Assembly: GCA_037903475.1 (NCBI GenBank)
Contig: JBAJFG010000004.1
Coordinates: forward strand, 1,983,001 to 2,047,000
Direction: 5' to 3'
From: Ancylostoma caninum
Taxonomy: Eukaryota > Nematoda > Chromadorea > Rhabditida > Ancylostomatidae
DNA length: 64,000 nt
Shown here: piece after piece, positions 1-11,889 of the stretch
How positions within the stretch are numbered: position 1 is the first letter of the stretch
How the letters are laid out: the number at the start of each line of letters is the position of its first letter
Program-made: the position numbers and the translations under genes
Notes under the pieces: generated by a model
Told to the model about the DNA's origin: nothing
Seen by the model: only the letters and a program-made list of their open reading frames with translations
The model's database searches: none

Positions 1-805
1 AGTGTGGCCAAGTGACACAGCAGATATTCCCTAAATTCGTTACGCGATTCGCGGTCGTACCACGCTACAATTTTCCGCTCATAAACACCATAAAAGAAAG
101 GCGCTAGAGAAAATTCCATAATTTTGATCAGTGGTTTTCTAGATCCCTTTAAAAAGTGAGACTTGCAGAATGTTCAGCAGTCCATACACGTATTATTTCC
201 CGCCATGGAATGCTCTTTGAGGTGATATCGAATACTTTAGGATAGGTTAACTGACATATTATTGGGACGATAAAATACAGCGCCCATTCATAGTTTTACA
301 TTGAGAAACTTGGGAGGGTGGCAGCACCATTTGCAAGGAATTTTGTAGTGAGATAAATCTTTACAGCAAGCTGGCGTCATAAATTTCATCGAAGAATACG
401 AGTTTGGCGCAAAGTGGATGTGCGCAAAAGTGCTTTATAAAATAATAGGGTAGCGCCGCACCGCGCCCTTATTCTCGCTATACGTTAAATTCATGGATTG
501 TGAGCGCCAGTAGGAGATGACTGGCGATTCGTAGTCCTTATTTGACATCACATATCAGCAGCGAATCTCCACGCACTCCCGCTGCTAAGAACAACACACT
601 GATGGCATGAGAAAAGAATTAGTGCACTGTCTGAACTTGTCTGCCGACTATACACCAGTACTGCGCCATGATTCATAAACGCATAACCGCGTGAAACCAG
701 GTTAACAAATCAACTTTCGGATCCTGCGTCTTCTAGCAATTCATAGTCTATGCGGTGGCCAGTCGCGCCAACCATAATTGGTTTGCTAGGTTATCGTTTC
801 ATTGG
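1..805. other. No feature recognised
   Basis: I see no exon with consistent splice signals, no long frame and no repeat here beyond generic AT-rich sequence. A short 5' end of a gene could be missed. Confidence 0.4.
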
Positions 806-1231
806 TTAAAGGCAGCACTCACGGAAATTTCTATGTTGGAAGAGTCGAGGTATATCGGGGTTTTTGGATGCGGAGAATTGACAATGATAAAACTGCATGA
901 AACACGCGGAAAACACAAGAAATTATGGCGATATATTCTGTGCGTGCCAAGCGCGGGCGAGTGTTCCGTGATAGGTCCCGCCACGAAACCCTGCAAATGG
1001 TACGAATTCCACACACCACACGCGCTAGTTTACACGCGCTCACCCGGCCGATGGCGTTAGCTGGCGCGATGAAGCCATTTTTGTCCATCTCGGCAGATGT
1101 GTCCACGGCTGTATCTTCGCAGATAGGCGGTCATTCGCTGTGTTCAACTCACTATTGTGATTGTCCAGCGGTCGGCTACACGGTAAGCGACTCCGTTCAT
1201 AAGTGAGAATTTCCGTGAATGCTGCCTTTAA
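806..1231. repeat. MITE/foldback family 1, copy 1
   Basis: A 426-bp element bounded by inverted ends that begin TTAAAGGCAGCACTCACGGA on the left and end in the reverse complement (TTTCCGTGAATGCTGCCTTTAA) on the right. It has no transposase. A second copy in the opposite orientation lies at 21448-21875 and shares the internal stretch around GGTATATCGGGGTTTTT. The short open frames within it are by-products. Non-autonomous DNA transposon is an inference from the inverted termini and the second copy. Confidence 0.75.
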
Positions 1232-3465
1232 GTAATGTGGTAAGGGTCCTCTCAGGTTTCTGTGACTAGGCCAATTTGCATTGAATGCGTACGTGCGTCA
1301 CACGCCACGTTGACCGAGATTCATAAGCATGCGAGAACAACGTTTGTGTGTAAACACCTAGATTAGTCTTGCTTTGAAGCAGCATGGTAGTCACAACTTT
1401 CTGGACAGACTGTAAAGGCTTCCGAATTTCAAACAAGAATGACTAAAAAACAGCTCGAACTACAAGAGATCCTCTCGAGGAGGAAGGGGGGGGGGTGGTT
1501 GCACTCTTTGCACTCCTCGCAAGTGTGCAGCATTCGGAAAAGGTCGTTTCCAAGGTGGTTGGTAAACGAAGGTATCACCTTTCCGTTTGAAACACTACTC
1601 TCCTTGCAAGTATGTTACACATACGAGCGCTGTGGAACCCAGTCAAGTTTGTAGCTCTATTAGTAGATGAAGTACGACTTGCAATGCTATAATCCGACCA
1701 AATATCACGAATTCGGCGCCAAGTTTGGTGGCAGATGGAGTCGTCGGCTCCATAATAGTACACACCCAGCACGCGGTCATCTGGTGGATGAACTCCTACC
1801 GTATTGTTCGATTGCAACATTTGTCAGAAAGTTGGTCTCCGGCTGTAAAGGCGTGGTACTCAAATTTTTGAGATGACGGACTAATTGGGCAAGCTAATGC
1901 ATTCATTTCTGACACTTAGTTTTTCTATGCTTCTCTTTTGTGAAAGTCGACATGATGAGGGCAGATAAAGCTAGGACAAGTGTTTCATCAAACGCAACGC
2001 TCACAAAATTTTCATTTAAGAAGTAGATCTTATCCCATGTAATCAGTTACTCGTGAAACAAAACAGTGAGTAGAAGACAAAGGATCGCCAAACACCTCCG
2101 GAATTATTGCAGCAAAAGCCATGGTCACAACCCGTTGATAAGTCCACATGACTAAACGACGCGCCAGCTCGGTGACACAAGCATCCATGACATTCATGTG
2201 GCGATACCTACGAACATCAACAGAGTGCAAGGAAAGCCGCACCCCATTTTCAGGAGATGCCTTTTTATCATTGTTGAAAATCATTGTTGGTTCGTTCGAG
2301 AATCGTTGGTACTCATTGTTCGATTGGGTTAGACATGTGCTAGCCCACTGCAAAGAAGTACTGTTTAAAGACCTCCACATTTGGAACTGGACACCTCAAA
2401 CATGCTTAATTTTCGAAGTTGATGGCTCCAAAATTCTGCGCCAGAGAAGAAGGTTGAAGAACAGAAAGAACAAAATTCAAATGACCGCGTATGCATAGGT
2501 GTGAATCAATACAGTCTCAGTTTATGCAAAATGTCGCATTCAAAACGAGATGCACACGTATAGACAACGGAAGAGCCACACTTTCGAATTCCTCACATCC
2601 GTGAAACTTACTGATTAACAATAAATTCCAAGTAAGGCAGAATTTATTCTCGTCAAGACATGGTCTTCTCAAAATTCTCTGATTCTGCTTGTGCTTGCTT
2701 ATTAATTTCATCCCCATCCAAAACCTGAGACCAAAGAATGTTCCGGAGGCGCGAAGAGGAAGAAAAAACTCTTAAAATGACGCAGTGCCTGGACGCATCA
2801 TTGAGATTAGCAACTGTAAACGTGCTAACCTACCCAAATTTACCCTTTACCTGACACCTGTTAATATGTTTCACCGCGAGGTTTTACCCAGCTGCTACCC
2901 ATAGATAAACACAACCGTGAATACGAGGTTATTCCAATGATGCATATGGGCCCACAATATGCGGTAACCGAACTCTGTTTATCAAAAACGTAGCACATCT
3001 GAATAATAATCATCCCGTGGGACGATACTGTCTAACAATTCACATTGCCTCAGTAAGCAAAGTGGCCGACATCAATGAGTGAGAGATATACAGTACGCTT
3101 TCGGCTAGAATCAGCAGCGAGCTGATAAATGTTAGATTTTCCTTCGAGAAAATTAGACTGCTCCCAAATCTACTCTTTCCACCGTGGGGCTAGAAAAACA
3201 TGTGTATTTGTCATAGCAGTCGTATCGTTATGAATGCATGCGTGCATTCATTGGTACTCGTTTAGTGATGAGTCATTCTCGTCATAGTTGGACGCAATGG
3301 AGCCTATGGGGCTTACCTTCTGGTTCCTAGCTGCCGTGGCTCCTTCTAGCGATATCGATTCAAGGAACACTAATGATGTCCATAACTGCTCAGACAAAAC
3401 GTCGGAAGGACCGCAGCAGAAAGAGATCGCGCTCATGTGGTTAAGAGGCGAGAGACGCAGAGAAA
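1232..3465. other. No gene recognised
   Basis: Frames of up to 116 codons occur (for example 2030-2380 minus and 2148-2498 plus), but they overlap each other on opposite strands, look random in composition and have no splice context that I could join. I treat the stretch as intergenic or decayed repeat. Confidence 0.4.
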
Positions 3466-3690
3466 AAAATTTCGGAAGGACCGCAGCAGCTATTCGGAAG
3501 GACCGCAGCAGCTATTCGGAAGGACCGCAGCAGTTATTCGGAAGGACCGCAGCAGTTATTCGGAAGAACCTCAGCAGCTGTTCGGAAGGACCGCAGCAGC
3601 TATTCGGACGAAATGCAGCAGGAAACCGGAAGGACCGCAGGTCACCTGTCGGTTCTTCCGGTTTTCTGCTGCGGTCCTTCCGAAAAATTG
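3466..3690. repeat. 22-bp tandem repeat with inverted ends
   Basis: About seven to eight copies of a 22-bp unit (GGAAGGACCGCAGCAGCTAT plus TC) run from 3468 to about 3622. Starts of successive units at 3481, 3503 and 3525 give the exact period. The block then closes with the same unit in inverted orientation (CTGCTGCGGTCCTTCCGAA at about 3665-3685), so the whole is a foldback structure. Because 22 is not a multiple of 3, the unit reads open in more than one frame, and this explains the overlapping frames on both strands here. Confidence 0.85.
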
Positions 3691-6600
3691 TCTGAGTGTT
3701 CCCATTTCCGCATACAACCGTCCACAGGTTCGTGGACGAAGGAGGGGGGATGAGGGCAGAGCTGATCCACACTTTTTGGAAGGATGGCAGCAGTTTTTGG
3801 CCTCTTGAGTGGTGCACGAATTTTGGCGGAGTTCGTCTGACCAACTAATCACATTCCATTTTACAAGGAACAGAAAAAACCAAGGAAGAAGATGATTAAG
3901 TTGGTAGAAAGAATACCTTCTACCTAATATAAAGTACGTAATATTGTTAGTACTCCATAGACTCTGGTCCTATCCGGAAATACATTTCGGCAGAAAGTAA
4001 GAAAAGCAAAGGAGAGCACGAGGAAGAAGTGCAGCAATTGGACGCGAGCAGCCTGTGAACTATGGCCGCCTTTGGGAAAGGCCATGACACACCGAAAAAG
4101 GCTGCAGTGGGACTCTTGGTGTTCATTGCAATACTACAAGGTGTTATAGTTATTTGGATGTTTGTCACCACCGATTACTAGGTCCAGTCATAAATATGTA
4201 CAGTTGAACACATTAACGCAAACATTTTCTTTCTTATTTGTCTGAGGATTAAGGAATGTGTGCACATATTGTGGAGCTAGAAGCAGATGAAAATCTTTAA
4301 GTTATAATCAAAATCCCGGCATTATGTAGTGCGGCTGTTGACGAAGGTCACAAGGCAGTGCTGCATTCAGTTTGCATAAGCAAACCTTCACCTAAAAATG
4401 CTTCGGTGTTGTTGCTTTTTGAGAATAAACTTTAGCCAAGGACCACGCATATCCCGGTCACCTATGTAGACGGGTCTAAGATTTTTGAGAAATTAGTTTT
4501 TGAAGCATCAAGAACTGTACAAAGTCATTTTATTTTTGTTGATTTGATTTCACAGAATCGTAGAATAAATAACATAAAATTTTTGTCGAGACCCCATATT
4601 TTTCGGTTTCAGAGAACTTCAGCAACGAAATGATTTTGTCAATACGATCCAGGTGTGTACGTGAAATAAAATATTTTCCGGAAGAATTTATGTAGTTATG
4701 CAGAGAATTTTGTGAACTACATTAACGGCAACGGGGTATCAAAATCTTTTCGGCTTAGACCCCCTCCCCCCCTCCGACAGAATAGTCAGTGCAGCGGGAT
4801 CTTACTGTGATTAGATATTGTGTTCTCCTAGTTTAAAATACCCGTAAAGTGAACAGAAGTCTTTCATTAGTGCAAAGGTGGGATGATAGAGGGCATTGTC
4901 AAGACGCGACTGCTATAGAAGATTAGAGTCAAACCGTCCTTGCCGGACGTTGGAGGTATTACCCTCTGAGGATGATCCGACCTCGGTCGTCATCGGTGGG
5001 TCGCACCATCTCATCTTCGCTGTCCCTGACCTTCACGGAAACCGACAACGAAAACCCTCGCGCCTTTTTTGTAGTCTTTTTACTTCGGCTTCCGAGGACA
5101 AAACCATCTCAAACCCTGATATTACCCTGTTTAGTTACAATTCCTGGACTACGTATGCTTACTGCTTGCTGGGTAATAAAATCAGCAACTTGGAGGACCA
5201 TGAGAGATTCCACTCCTTCTTTACAGAAAATTAGCTTTATATGCAAAAAAATTGTGAGGAAGGATAATTTAACTAGGAAGACTATAATAGGAGATTCAAC
5301 TCAAGGTCAGGGAGTTATGCAGCTAGTAAGGGTATACATAGTGCAAAGGGTAATGTTTTAATAGGAGAAACTCCGATCAGCCTCGGTCTTGTCATCCCCC
5401 TCATTCACAAGTGCACCTGTGTTGCAATGCAATGGTGGAAAAAAGCATGAATAGAGGTAGCCATCAATCGGAAACGCGTCGGATATTGAATTTTGCACGA
5501 AGGGGGGGGGGTTCCAGAGGTATCGTTTTTTGTTCTAGCTAGCTATTTAGACTTTTGTCGTCGGAATTTCTCTAGATTTCTGAAATGAAATTTGGCCTTT
5601 TTCATTTCTCACACTCTTCTGAGATAAGCAAGTCCCTGTCTTGGAAACAAATCGAAGTGTTTGGTTAAGCTCAGGAACAGAAAGAGTGCTGCATTGGAGC
5701 AGGTAAATGGGAAGCAACGATGGAAAAAAAGTTACCCTTTCCGGAAATCTATTGGTGTAATTTTAAGAACAGCAGCAAATCTGATACCCTTCCATAGGCT
5801 GCGTATGTAAGAAGAATGCCTTTTTTCTGAGGCTGAGAGCATGGTTCTGCAGTCCAATAAATCTGGGGCTCTCTATGTATAATAATTTGTTGTGAAAACT
5901 TACAACATGTACAGGAGGTCACAAACTCTCGGACGACTGATTTCAACAATATTTAATTTTTTTATTTTTTCACCAGTAAGAGGTGCCCTCGAAATGTCAT
6001 TAGAAGAATTTTTGATATCATCCGAAGCGGATAAGCAGCACATTTCACTGAGAATAGAAATAAAACAGCTACAGTAACCAAGCGAAGCGTTGGAAAAACT
6101 AAGTCATACCAGAACAGCATTCATGGATATGTTGTTGTTGGCAGATACAATTGAAGAGGGGTTGCGTACCTAAACTACCGTTGCACACTGCGGATGATTT
6201 GGTTGTACATAGTTGATAACCTGTTGTGGATCCGTCTCGAAATGACCGTCAAAACAATGAGCACAATTTCCTTCCTCTCTTTCTCAAAAAAAGATGCGCT
6301 CTGTGTATGTATAGATAGCAGTGTTGCCACCTTATCAGGAAATGGTTTCTCAGTTTTTTTTTAAAAAGAAGATTCCCGCCTTTTTATTAATGAATCTGCT
6401 CATTGTATTGAATCGTTGTTCTTATACAAGACAAGTGGCAGGAGGAAGCAAAACATCAGGAAAATCCACGACTGAGGTGTTCTCTACATGTGATCCGAAT
6501 TTCCTTCCTGGCAACACGTTAGAGATTCTTCTGATGTCAGAGTCTAGCTTGCCCTTTCATGAATTGTTGTCATTCCGTACAATATACGATAAGAAAAAAA

Positions 6601-7142
6601 AAACCTAGATTCAGGCATGACATGGACGCAAGGTATTCAACATCGAATGACGGAGCAACCAAGCAGTGAAAAAGAAAAAAAATGTTCAGGATTTTATCGG
6701 AGGAGATTTCGCATTTTTACAGCCCACTTTCTTTTTCACCAGTGCTCTTATTCGGACAAAAAAATGGAGGATCGACGGGTTTAGCATCTATTTCTCATCA
6801 AGGAAAACCTTGTAACAGACAACAAGAAGCGGCAAAAATTGATCAGATGATGGAGGCTGACCCCTCTAACCGTCCAGATTGCTCCACTTCAGAATGTGTC
6901 ACGCATGCTTGACCTTGGTTATGAACAAGCGCATCTGGTCGTAAGCTTGTGGGGAGGATTTGTGCAGCGCTATGCAGAGGTGGGCAAATTCTTTGGTATT
7001 AACAATGCTGTTTTAGCTTCTCACAAAAACTGCCTCTTTGCACTTCTTCTACTGACTGAGGGTGAACAGAGTTCGACATCTATTTACGAAGTGGCAATGC
7101 TTACTAAGTAGCAATAAGAGCATCGCACTCTATAGATATAGA
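3691..7142. other. No gene recognised
   Basis: Several short frames are present (3947-4171 minus, 4972-5361 plus, 6321-6608 plus, 6682-7111 plus). None has a recognisable domain or splice sites in matching phase. There are homopolymer runs near 4765 (C/T), 5505 (G) and 6595 (A). A frame at 6896-7111 looks slightly protein-like but has no acceptor in phase. Confidence 0.35.
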
Positions 7143-7172
7143 CCAGACGGCATACCCGGCTTCGCTCGGGAG
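7143..7172 (-). mobile_element. Helitron-type 3' terminus
   Basis: On the minus strand the sequence reads CCCGAGCGAAGCCGGGT (hairpin) followed by 11 nt ending in CTGG and then a T. A hairpin about 10 nt upstream of a CTRR end, inserted before T, is the classical Helitron 3' terminus. The body of the element would run rightwards (higher coordinates) on this strand. I could not find its 5' TC end or any Rep/helicase coding sequence, so it is probably a non-autonomous or truncated copy. Confidence 0.6.
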
Positions 7173-7289
7173 TCTTACCGTCCCCGGGTTTTCACATCGA
7201 TGCGGATTATTAGTGGTACTAATACATTTATCTGAAGTGCCCATCATTTAGACACCATAGATGAAATCCTTTACCCCTGCACTGAGGCT

Positions 7290-7560
7290 AAAAAGTTGAT
7301 AAGGCTAGTTTACAAGCTTTTGCGAAAAACATCTTGCAAACTAGTATGACGTCATCATCAGCGTGGAAAAAATAGTTACCGACTAGCTTTTCATTTCGCA
7401 ACTATTTAATTAGGAAGTCAAATCAACTAATTTACCAGCTTCCTCCAAAAACAACTACTTTACTAGCTTTGCGCTGATATTCCCCAGCTAGCTATCACAC
7501 AGAAAAGAAAGGATCTTTCGCATGTGGTAAGGTATTTTAGCGGTCCCATATAATGAAGAG
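7290..7560. repeat. Dispersed AACTATTT-rich repeat, copy 1
   Basis: Shares long similar stretches with 9640-10010 (for example TAGTATGACGTCATCA followed by GGAAAAAATA) and with 11290-11400 (for example TGTGGTAAGGTATTTTA). Internally it repeats variants of CAACTATTTTACNAGCTTT. Family and transposition mechanism are unknown. Confidence 0.65.
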
Positions 7561-7708
7561 AGGCAGTTACATTACTTACAGCTTATGTGAGTTTCAAATT
7601 TTTCTCTCAAATTTTTAAAACTCCTCAAGAGGTAGTCGAATGATTCGGGCCACTTAATCAGTGGCTAGTGAAGCTACATATCTTACTTCTTCTTAATTGA
7701 CAGTTCAT

Positions 7709-7992
<284 letters not shown>

Positions 7993-8640
7993 GAGAACCA
8001 GCCATCAAAAACGGGAAATACCTACACCATTGTGTTCAGCGCGTCGAGTTATGTACGAAAATGTGGTAAATTTTGATTTTTACCTTAAATTAGAGGTGTT
8101 TTGGGCCCCTTCAGTCATGTTCAGACATGTTAATGGCCGGCTGTTGTTTTCATCACAGTCGGAATGAATGAGATAAGCCTGTGATTACAGAACCGTATAA
8201 AAGGAGAGAGACGGATAGGGTGCCTTTATAATGAAGAGGAGGAACGAGGCGGACGAGGAACGACGAGGATGAGGATTAGGCCTTAGTGTAGTGTTAGAGG
8301 TGGGCTGGGAGTGTGATAAGGGTGCGCCGGCGTCCAAAAGTGGGGAAACGCCTGCAGTCGGGTCCAACGGTGTGGTAAGGATGCACTGGCGTCCAAAATA
8401 GGGCGAACACCTGGAGACGGGTCCAACGGTGACATAAGGGTGCGCCGCTGTTCAGATCCAACCCTAGTTTACACTTACTCGGTCAATTTTTACTGTTTAC
8501 GTCCATCACAGCGAATCGAAATGCGTTACCACAAGTTGTTGGAAAGGAGCTGTCCATAGTGGATCAATGGTTTCGTGAACCGCGGTAAAGAATACTTCTC
8601 TGTGGATAGTGTCTGTTCATCCACCTGCACTAATCTTATC
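7993..8640. other. No gene recognised
   Basis: A short imperfect repeat occurs around 8310-8450: two units share the phrase GGCGTCCAAAA..GGGG-AAACNCCTG-AG-CGGGTCCAACGGTG. Otherwise I see nothing. Confidence 0.4.
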
Positions 8641-8720
8641 TGAGGACAATGAAAATATGCGAGCGAAGCGAGCACGAAAAAAAGCCTGAGAGTCCGGCTT
8701 TAGCCGGACGATCAGGCTGG
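8641..8720 (+). mobile_element. Second Helitron-type 3' terminus
   Basis: A perfect hairpin GTCCGGCTTTAGCCGGAC at 8692-8709 is followed by 7 nt and CTGG ending at 8720, then T. The spacing and the CTRR-T end match the Helitron rule. The neighbouring GAGCGAAGCGAGCACG resembles the loop of the other Helitron ends in this window. The element body would lie to the left. No coding capacity is visible. Confidence 0.5.
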
Positions 8721-9071
8721 TAATAACAAGAATGAAAGTTCGGAGCAGCTATATCCTCTCTTGAAAACCAAAAACTGTGTTTCACATGAGAGTGCATGTC
8801 TTAGTCGTAGGATTTGCATCTCTCCTTCTCATGCAAAACCCGGTTTCAAGAATTCCTAAGCTAGAACTCATTAGAAGATAGCGATGAAAAGTTAAGTTTT
8901 CAGATTTTACTTACTCCTATCTATTTTTTCAAGTTACCGACAGTGTTGTTCTGTTTTGAGGGAGCTTTGCGATTATAAATAACTACCAACATTCATTTCG
9001 AAGCACTGCAAACAAGTGCTCTAATGAAAAACTATTCAAATCAATAGACTCTAAATTAAATTAGAACTTCT

Positions 9072-9344
9072 CTAATAATTGTGCACCACGAACGCAGCCC
9101 AAACAGCGTAATGCGTCCAGTAAAAACCCTAGCAGCATCTCCTCCCAGCTGCTGCCATCGTCCCTCCTCCCCCAATTGCTGAGGAAAGCTTGTTGCTATC
9201 GTCCACTAGATTGCTGCTCTAAGGAAGAGTGAAGCTTGTGCATCAATTGAGGGCAGGATGGCAGCAACTGAGAGGAGATGCTGCTAGGTTTTTTACTTGA
9301 CGCATTACGCTGTTTGGGCTGCGTTCATGCTGCACGATTATCAG
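9072..9344. repeat. MITE family 2, copy 1
   Basis: A near-palindromic 273-bp element. The left end reads CTAATAATTGTGCACCACGAACGCAGCC and the right end reads its inverted match (GGCTGCGTTCATGCTGCACGATTATCAG). The inner arms carry (C/T)AGCAGCATCTCCTC and GAGGAGATGCTGCTAGG. Other copies lie at 15396-15553 (half), 24573-24801 (intron of gene A) and 62018-62144. Confidence 0.85.
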
Positions 9345-9639
9345 AATCCCTACTCGGGCATCTAATGTAGGAACGATTTCCTTTCGAATTTGAGGCCTGT
9401 TTAGACAATTTCGGACCTTGAATAAGGAATGTACGACTGAAGAGCTGATGTGAGCTGTAGCCGAAGATCGTCCAATCACAGTAAACTATGAAAATCAGAG
9501 AAGCGCATTGGATTTCATCGCTCTGGCACGAGCTTATCTTAGATTTGTGACTATTTCGTGCCAACACCTTGGAGACGCCTGTGAATGCCACCAATAAAAA
9601 TATTGTATTTTGAATGAATATGATCCCAAAATGTTCCTG

Positions 9640-10010
9640 TTGTAACGGGTTGATATCGGGGAACAACTACTATTTCACTAGGTTTTCATTTTGCAACTTT
9701 TTAGCAAGGAGGAGGTCAAGACAACTATTCTACAAGCTTTTCATTCGCAACTATTTAGCAAGGAAATGGCGAAAAATAGTATTTCACCAGCTTTCGGAAA
9801 ATTAGTTCCAGATGCGATCTGGAACTAGTTTCTCAAAAGCTGGTTAAATAGTTGTTGCAGAGGTTCTGAGAAGCTCAAATAAACTAGTTTACAAGCATTT
9901 GCTAAATACGGTTGGCAAAATAGTATGACGTCATCACTAGCCTGGAAAAAATATTTGCCGACCAGCTTTTGGTTTTGCAACTATTTTATCAGGTTGGTGC
10001 GAAATTAATT
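9640..10010. repeat. Dispersed AACTATTT-rich repeat, copy 2
   Basis: Multiple tandem-like variants of (A/C)AACTATTT...AGCTTTTC, plus the shared TAGTATGACGTCATCACTAG block seen at about 7347. It also contains a short palindrome near 9806 (TTCCAGATGCGATCTGGAA). No coding capacity. Confidence 0.65.
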
Positions 10011-10740
10011 GCCGAAAAGAACATTCCAGTTAAAAGTGTTATAACTTGGCTCAAACACAACATTCTCCAACATTTTAATGTCCATTTGATTCGCTAAACC
10101 TTCTTAACAATCTAATGAAAACGACATGCCTGAACATTGGAAATAGAGATTGCAAAAATCTAAAAAAATTTCGGAAGGCAATTTCGGCATGCTCTAGATC
10201 AGCAGTTGGCTGTTGTCGCAGGATTGCATCTGCGACTCGTAAAGAGTGATATTCAGTAGGGGAAAGGCCTGGAGAATGAAGAGAACGAATGAGAACCTTG
10301 ATGCCTAACTGCGCCAGTGTTTGCCGAGTGAGTTTCTAAGTGGAAGGCTATGCGGTTCCCTTGAACAGGGGAAAACCTGATTCTGTTCAGCACTGCTAAC
10401 CCCACCTAGAGCAGATTTTCGGACATCAACTCGAAATTATAATACTAGGACTCTTTTGTCAACGCTTGATTAGGTTGGAGAAGGCTGCAGTTAATCACAC
10501 CCTCACAGCACCACCAAACTCCTGACACAATCTCCCTAGAGAGAAGATCTCGTTCAGAAAAACTTAAAAGGGGAAAACGTCTCCGCCAATACCCATTCGC
10601 ATTTTTGTTATCATACAGAAACCGAGCTTCATCTACAGTATTCACTTGTTCTAGAAATGAGTCGTTTTGTGACGAAAAATTATTTTAGAAATGATGTCAC
10701 ACCAGGTAAGACGCTGGCCATCAATCAGATCGTATGGTGT
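10011..10740. other. No gene recognised
   Basis: Only short frames without domain signal. I see no repeat that I can match within the window. Confidence 0.35.
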
Positions 10741-10968
10741 TCACTTCCGCACCTTTCCTAACCTGTTGATTGAATTCAGATGTTTTGAAACTGTAGTATA
10801 GTGAGCGCTCATCCTTGCTCTCAACGTCCGGATAGTAAGATCCGGTCTAGGTTCTACGTCCGCCCTCAACACCTGATCGTCTAGCGACATCCCGCGGTCA
10901 CGACCATACTTGTATTTGAGTTTGAAACTGAGGAAGAAAACTTCGCGAACCCCTGGCTCACTGTCCAT
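10741..10968 (-). pseudogene. Mariner transposase N-terminal fragment
   Basis: A 75-codon minus-strand frame whose centre and end read like the second helix-turn-helix of a mariner transposase: SLDDQVLRADVE, then TIRTLRARMSAHYTTVSKHL and GKVRK. These correspond to the family pattern of D-x-L/V followed by T-x-R-x-L-A and TVSRHL...GKVKK. No catalytic domain follows, because a stop comes immediately after GKVRK. It is a decayed fragment and the call rests on the HTH pattern alone. Confidence 0.5.
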
Positions 10969-11289
10969 TGGGAAAGCGATTCCAAACTAAAATCAATGCA
11001 AGTTTACCGGGCATCTTCGATTCAGAGTCATCGAGTTTGAAGTCATTAGCTACGATCACCCACGAATCGCGTCGGTTCATCATTTGTTGGCGGCTCTACA
11101 AAAAGGTAGTGGAAAGGGCCAGCCAGAATATTCAAGCGGTTTTTGAAAGAGGGAGAAAAACTCTTTCAGGAAGTCACACAATTTGGCTTGAAAATGGTTA
11201 ATTCCACAGAGGAGAAAAGTGTGTTTGTGCACACGCAAAACGGCAATTAATTCCGCACCGACCTGATACTAGGAATTCAAAGCAAGTAC

Positions 11290-11420
11290 GTACTTCACCA
11301 CCTTTTTCCAAAACCAACTATTTTACAAGCTTTGAGCTGATCTCTGCGGCTATCACGCAAAAATGAAAGAACCCTTCCTATGTGGTAAGGTATTTTAAAG
11401 GCAGTGTCTCAGCTCATTTT
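11290..11420. repeat. Dispersed AACTATTT-rich repeat, copy 3
   Basis: Matches the right part of the 7290-7560 copy, including CCAACTATTTTACAAGCTTT, a CTATCACGCA/CTATCACACA stretch and ATGTGGTAAGGTATTTTA. Confidence 0.6.
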
Positions 11421-11682
11421 GGGTATCGAGATATCCACAGATTCAGGTGCAGCTCGAGGCGCTGGTTCCAATGATGTGCTTGATGTCAGAAAACACCCTC
11501 AAAACCCCTACTTCCAAAGCAAAATTAGATACAGGAGCGGACGAGTTTCCTTGCTAGGAGGCTAGCAAAAGCGAATCTGAGAAGCTGAGATTGCACGCTT
11601 CTCTTTTTCTTCTAACCTTTTAAATTTGATTTCAACAACACAGGGGGAATAAAAAAATGAGAGAGCAAAACAGGTAGGTGCG

Positions 11683-11765
11683 CATGACGGGGTTCAAACT
11701 CTCGAGCTGACAGTGCAGCATCCTCCCCACTCGGCCACATCGTCGCTGACGGACGAGTGCTGCAG
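11683..11765 (-). other. Degenerate tRNA-like (pol III box) sequence
   Basis: The minus strand contains GTGGCCGAGTGGGGAGG, an A-box-like D arm, and about 40 nt later GAGTTTGAACCCC, a B-box-like T arm. The arms do not fold into a full cloverleaf that I can draw, so I read it as a decayed tRNA or the head of a tRNA-derived SINE rather than an active tRNA gene. Confidence 0.3.
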
Positions 11766-11889
11766 CGCATATGGTACTGTGGTGGGATTTTTGTTTTTTG
11801 GAATCGAGGGCAATAATGAAATATATACTGTAACACCCTCTCCAACAAAGATTCAAGCCAGATAGGTTTCATTCCGATTTGCGAGTCTG

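Noticed and set aside
3288..3852. Overlapping frames rich in RKDRSSYSEGPQQ-type repeats on both strands
   Set aside because: They derive from a 22-bp non-coding tandem repeat that is open in several frames.
4972..5361. 129-codon plus-strand frame
   Set aside because: No domain, basic and Ser/Thr-rich composition typical of chance frames, a competing frame at 4896, and no splice context.
6847..7111. Protein-like plus-strand frame (LDLGYEQAHLVVSLWGGF)
   Set aside because: It has a plausible donor at 6980 but no acceptor that avoids the upstream TGA. Left uncalled.
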